Positions 61,429-64,000 of a stretch of DNA of 64,000 bases are shown piece after piece (positions within the stretch are counted from its first letter, which is position 1; every line of letters begins with the position of its first letter). Source of the stretch: Pseudomonas fluorescens (GTDB lineage: Bacteria > Pseudomonadota > Gammaproteobacteria > Pseudomonadales > Pseudomonadaceae); contig NZ_CP015225.1 in the NCBI RefSeq assembly GCF_001623525.1, positions 6,770,501 through 6,834,500 on the forward strand. The letters run 5' to 3'. Position numbers and translations under genes: made by a program. The notes below the pieces were generated by a model, which saw nothing but the letters and a program-made list of their open reading frames with translations, was not told the origin of the DNA and did no database searches.

Positions 61429-62628
61429 ATGCCACCGCTCTCCAACGGCAGGCCCTCCAATCGATTTGGCCTGTTTTGCGTAGCCAGTTTCCTTCTGTCC
61501 ATTTCTTATGGCGCCACTTTCCTGATCTCCCTGCTGGTGTCCTCCCTGGGGGGAACTGAGCGCGATGCAGGGCAAGTCTTTGCCGTTGCCATGACGAGTA
61601 CTCTGGTCGCGGTGGTCGCCTCGGGGCATTTGATGCAGCGCGTAGGCGCTGCACTGTGCGTGGCCCTTGGCGCTGTGTTTCTGGTCATTGCGTCCATGGG
61701 TTTTGCGCTGCTATCGGACCTTGGTATCGGTTTGTTGGCCTGCGGTTTGATGCTGGGGATCGGCTGGGGACTGTTTTACACGGTTGGGCCCATCATGGTC
61801 GCAGCGATGGTCGAGCCATCCAGGCGGACTCATTGCTTCGCGCTTTTGTCGGGCAGCATGTTGACGGGGATCGGTAGTGGCCCTCTTTCAGGCAAGTTGG
61901 CCAGCTCCGTTGGGCTCCCCATACAGACGGCTTTCTTCTTTGCCGCCGCCGCAGCATTGTTGGGTGGGCTGTATTTTTGGTGGCTGAGAACGGGCTTTGC
62001 CGAAGTGGAGCGCCGCTCTGGCGATAAGGCTCGGATGGGGCTGAGATCGGCGACGGATGTGCTGCGCTCACGTTCGGCGTTGTCCATTTTGATGGTGGGG
62101 CTGGGCGGCGCGATCTTTGGCGGCCTGGGCAGTTTCCAGACCAGTTATGCCGCCAGTCAGGGACTTGATTACTCCCTGTTTTTCGTCGGCTTCATGGGGG
62201 CGGCTATCGCTTGTCGGTTGTTGATTGCCGGGTGGGTGGTCAGCCGTGACCCTCTCGCGACTTCTTGCCTGTTGACCACGTTGATGTTGGTCGCCGTGAC
62301 AGGGTTCGGTGTGTGGGTCCATGACAGTCTGAGTTATGGGGTGACCGCCGCCTTGCTTGGGGTCGGTTACGGTCTCAACTATTCAGTCATCAATGGCCTG
62401 GCTGCCAACGAGGCGCCACCTGGGCTGACCGCACAAGCGCTGCTGCTTTTCAGCCTGTCCTACTTCATTGGCGTATTCGGGTTTCCCTTTATCGCCGGCA
62501 AGCTCATCAGCAGCACGGGCGTGAATGGGATGCTGCTTAGTGTCGGATTGATCGCTCTGCTTGCCTGGGCCTTGAGCGTCAGTCGCTGGCTGGCCGGGCG
62601 GTTCTGGAAACCAGCCTTCTCTGAATGA
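61429..62628 (+). CDS. MFS transporter
   Basis: A 399-residue membrane protein with about 12 hydrophobic segments. The loop between helices 2 and 3 reads SGHLMQRVGAAL, a relaxed form of the MFS motif A, and GIGSGPLSGKLAS is the motif C-like antiporter region. It is probably a drug or metabolite exporter; substrate unknown. It lies just outside the island, transcribed away from it. ATG 61429 gives MPPLSNGRPSNRFGLF. Confidence 0.85.
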   Translation: MPPLSNGRPSNRFGLFCVASFLLSISYGATFLISLLVSSLGGTERDAGQVFAVAMTSTLVAVVASGHLMQRVGAALCVALGAVFLVIASMGFALLSDLGIGLLACGLMLGIGWGLFYTVGPIMVAAMVEPSRRTHCFALLSGSMLTGIGSGPLSGKLASSVGLPIQTAFFFAAAAALLGGLYFWWLRTGFAEVERRSGDKARMGLRSATDVLRSRSALSILMVGLGGAIFGGLGSFQTSYAASQGLDYSLFFVGFMGAAIACRLLIAGWVVSRDPLATSCLLTTLMLVAVTGFGVWVHDSLSYGVTAALLGVGYGLNYSVINGLAANEAPPGLTAQALLLFSLSYFIGVFGFPFIAGKLISSTGVNGMLLSVGLIALLAWALSVSRWLAGRFWKPAFSE

Positions 62629-62874
62629 AAAATTCTCCTCAGGCGTGCGATAGCTTCCGGTGGGCGGGGAGATTGAGCACTGGGGCAAGAAGGTCGCGAA
62701 GACTGAAGGCAGAAAGGCACGGCAAATTGCTTGATGGACGGCTGCCCGTGGAGCCTCGCCACTGGACAGCATCAGGCAACCTCACAGCAGTATCGGGCAA
62801 AGGTTTCTGGGCACATGCCGTTAAGGTCCTCCTGGAAGAGCGTCTTATCAACTGCATGGCTGTGAGAGAACATC
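62629..62874. other. Gap, nothing certain
   Basis: A 246-bp region between the MFS and NTF2-like genes. An open frame of 127 codons begins at 62625 and runs into the next gene in another frame; it has no ribosome site or family pattern and is not called. Confidence 0.4.
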
Positions 62875-63369
62875 ATGACCCGATGGATAAATTTTGCTTG
62901 GCGCGTCCAGGCGCTTGCACTGTCTTTAATATTGTTTACGAACAACGTCTGGGCTTCGGAAAACACCCAGCACGCGAATGCGACGCTGGTCCGCCAGGCG
63001 TTCATTAACTGGCAGCAGGGCAAAGGCACGGCGTTCGATCTGCTGGCGCCCAATGCGAAATGGACCGTGGCCGGGACGAGTCCTGTTTCCGGTGTCTATA
63101 ACAGCAAGGCTGAGCTGGCCCAAGTCGTGCGGCCGATTACCGCGCGACTGGCAACACCCATTGTCCCCACGGTGCAGAGCATCGTTGCTCAGAATGATGT
63201 CGTGGTTGTGCTGTGGAACGGAACAGCCACGACGCTTGATCACAAGCCCTACAACAACACCTACCTGTGGCACATGACCTTCAAGAATGGTCAGATCATT
63301 GAAGTCACCGCCTTCCTGGACACCTACGTGCTGAACGATCTTATCCAGCGCGTAAAACCCCCACAGTAG
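62875..63369 (+). CDS. Exported NTF2-like (SnoaL-type) protein
   Basis: A 164-residue protein with a signal peptide (residues 1-27, VQALALSLILFTNNVWA). The mature part has the SnoaL/NTF2 cone fold pattern: VRQAFINWQQGKGTAFDLLAPNAKWTVAG, SGVYNSKAELAQVV, VVVVLWNGTATTLDHKPYNNTYLWHMTFKNGQIIEVTAFLDTYVLNDLI. It may bind or convert a small periplasmic compound; the substrate is unknown. ATG 62875. Confidence 0.82.
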   Translation: MTRWINFAWRVQALALSLILFTNNVWASENTQHANATLVRQAFINWQQGKGTAFDLLAPNAKWTVAGTSPVSGVYNSKAELAQVVRPITARLATPIVPTVQSIVAQNDVVVVLWNGTATTLDHKPYNNTYLWHMTFKNGQIIEVTAFLDTYVLNDLIQRVKPPQ

Positions 63370-63510
63370 TGGCTGGGCTATCTTGTTGGCTGTGAAGCAG
63401 TTCGCTTTTCCGTGGCGTGCTCTCCAAAAGGTTTATTCGATTCAGAACAAAAACCGGAAATGCGTGGTCTTTGTCAGTACCCCAAGTTCGTCTCTCCCTG
63501 AGGTCGCACA

Positions 63511-63738
63511 ATGAGTCTGATCGATTGCCCTGAATGCGCTTCCAGAATTTCCGACAAGGCCTACGCCTGCCCACATTGCGGCAATCCTTTCCGGGAGCCG
63601 AGTTTCCGCCTGACTGAGAAGAACGTGGGACAGATTGCCGGGGTGACCGGCGTCTGGCTCACCGCGCCGTGGATCGCGCGGATGGTCTTTGGCGTGGTGG
63701 CCGTGATTGCGGTGGCCGCGGTGTTGATTCTGCGGTGA
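63511..63738 (+). CDS. Zinc-ribbon protein with one membrane segment
   Basis: A 75-residue protein. N-terminal zinc ribbon with CPECASRISDKAYACPHCG (two CxxC pairs), then a C-terminal hydrophobic segment (IARMVFGVVAVIAVAAVLIL). The ribbon would face the cytoplasm. Function unknown; such proteins are frequent and short. ATG 63511 follows CCTGAGGTCGCACA. Confidence 0.82.
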   Translation: MSLIDCPECASRISDKAYACPHCGNPFREPSFRLTEKNVGQIAGVTGVWLTAPWIARMVFGVVAVIAVAAVLILR

Positions 63739-63751
63739 CTGTGTCGATTGG

Positions 63752-64000
63752 CTAGCTAGCCGGGCCCGTCGTGCGAACGCTCTGCCGCACATAATAATTG
63801 TCGAACTCGCTGCTTTCGACGAATTGGAAGCCATGGCGGATGTAAAAGCGATTTGACGCGCTTTCCTTAAGGGCACCCACCCTGAGCGGGAGCGCGGCCG
63901 CATCCGCTTCCTTGAAAATATGACCGAGAACAGCAGCGCCTATTCTTGAGCCTTGCGCGCAGGGCCTGACATACAAGTGGTCAATCAAGAGCTCATTGTT
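63752..64000 (-). CDS. GNAT family acetyltransferase, C-terminal part
   Basis: The frame is open from the window end (64000) to the stop at 63752. It reads NNELLIDHLYVRPCAQGSRIGAAVLGHIFKEADAA and then LRVGALKESASNRFYIRHGFQFVESSEFDNYYVRQ. The LYVRP-x-QGSRIGAAVL segment is the acetyl-CoA binding motif A and RFYIRHGF is motif B. The N terminus lies beyond the window, so substrate and full length are unknown. Confidence 0.82.
   Translation of the reverse strand, partial: NNELLIDHLYVRPCAQGSRIGAAVLGHIFKEADAAALPLRVGALKESASNRFYIRHGFQFVESSEFDNYYVRQSVRTTGPAS

Overview
The window looks like a Pseudomonas chromosome of the P. fluorescens type. Evidence: GC-rich coding sequence, the plsX-fabD-fabG-acpP-fabF-pabC-mltG-tmk-holB-pilZ-tatD order typical of pseudomonads, an etfBA / ETF-QO divergent pair with a PsrA-like box, a De Ley-Doudoroff galactonate cluster, and many REP/REPIN repeats with the GAGCAAGCTC cores common in this genus. 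Gene names rest on reading the translated sequences and remembered family features; no search was run.

Layout. 1-8817: fatty-acid and cell-growth genes on the + strand (end of plsX, fabD, fabG, acpP, fabF, pabC, mltG, tmk, holB, pilZ, tatD). 9201-10961: a TetR regulator and a MoaA-type radical SAM enzyme. 10973-11841: a repeat field with one REPIN and three tandem copies of a 218-bp unit, each carrying a REPIN. 11947-13129: a DUF4823 lipoprotein and a DUF1285 protein. 13292-26472: a sugar locus with a FadR-type GntR regulator, SMP-30 lactonase, SDR sugar dehydrogenase, AraFGH-type ABC importer, then (after four unrelated small genes) dgoK-dgoA-dgoD and an MFS transporter. Together these would import a sugar such as galactose, oxidise it to the lactone, open it to the aldonate, dehydrate, phosphorylate and cleave it to pyruvate and glyceraldehyde-3-phosphate. 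The SDR and dgoK are each preceded by near-identical promoter/operator sequences. 26531-29469: IclR regulator, zinc alcohol dehydrogenase and divergent AraC regulator.

29776-49240: ETF-QO and EtfBA, a periplasmic binding protein followed by a DUF4398-lipoprotein/OmpA pair, a MocR regulator, several small proteins, an ATP-grasp/alpha-E/transglutaminase operon, a cytochrome c, a beta-oxidation pair (thiolase plus bifunctional dehydrogenase/hydratase) and a class I amidotransferase. 49372-52077 (- strand): CorA-type transporter, PlsC-type acyltransferase and a crotonase.

52386-61213: tRNA-Ser(GGA) with an integrated island of about 8.7 kb. Its ends are marked by a 14-bp direct repeat of the tRNA 3' end, and paired 12-bp repeats lie just inside each end. 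It carries an AraC-GST-EamA cargo group; an overlapping four-gene operon (DUF3987/YfjI-like protein, TubC-docking-like small protein, a second tyrosine recombinase with an unusual domain type, a 101-aa protein); a 1-kb structured stretch without a convincing gene; and the DUF4102-type tyrosine integrase. Two clusters of GGCGACA/TGTCGCC repeats in opposite orientation flank the DUF3987 gene. This island is the most unusual part of the window. 61429-64000: an MFS transporter, an exported NTF2-like protein, a zinc-ribbon membrane protein and the end of a GNAT acetyltransferase.
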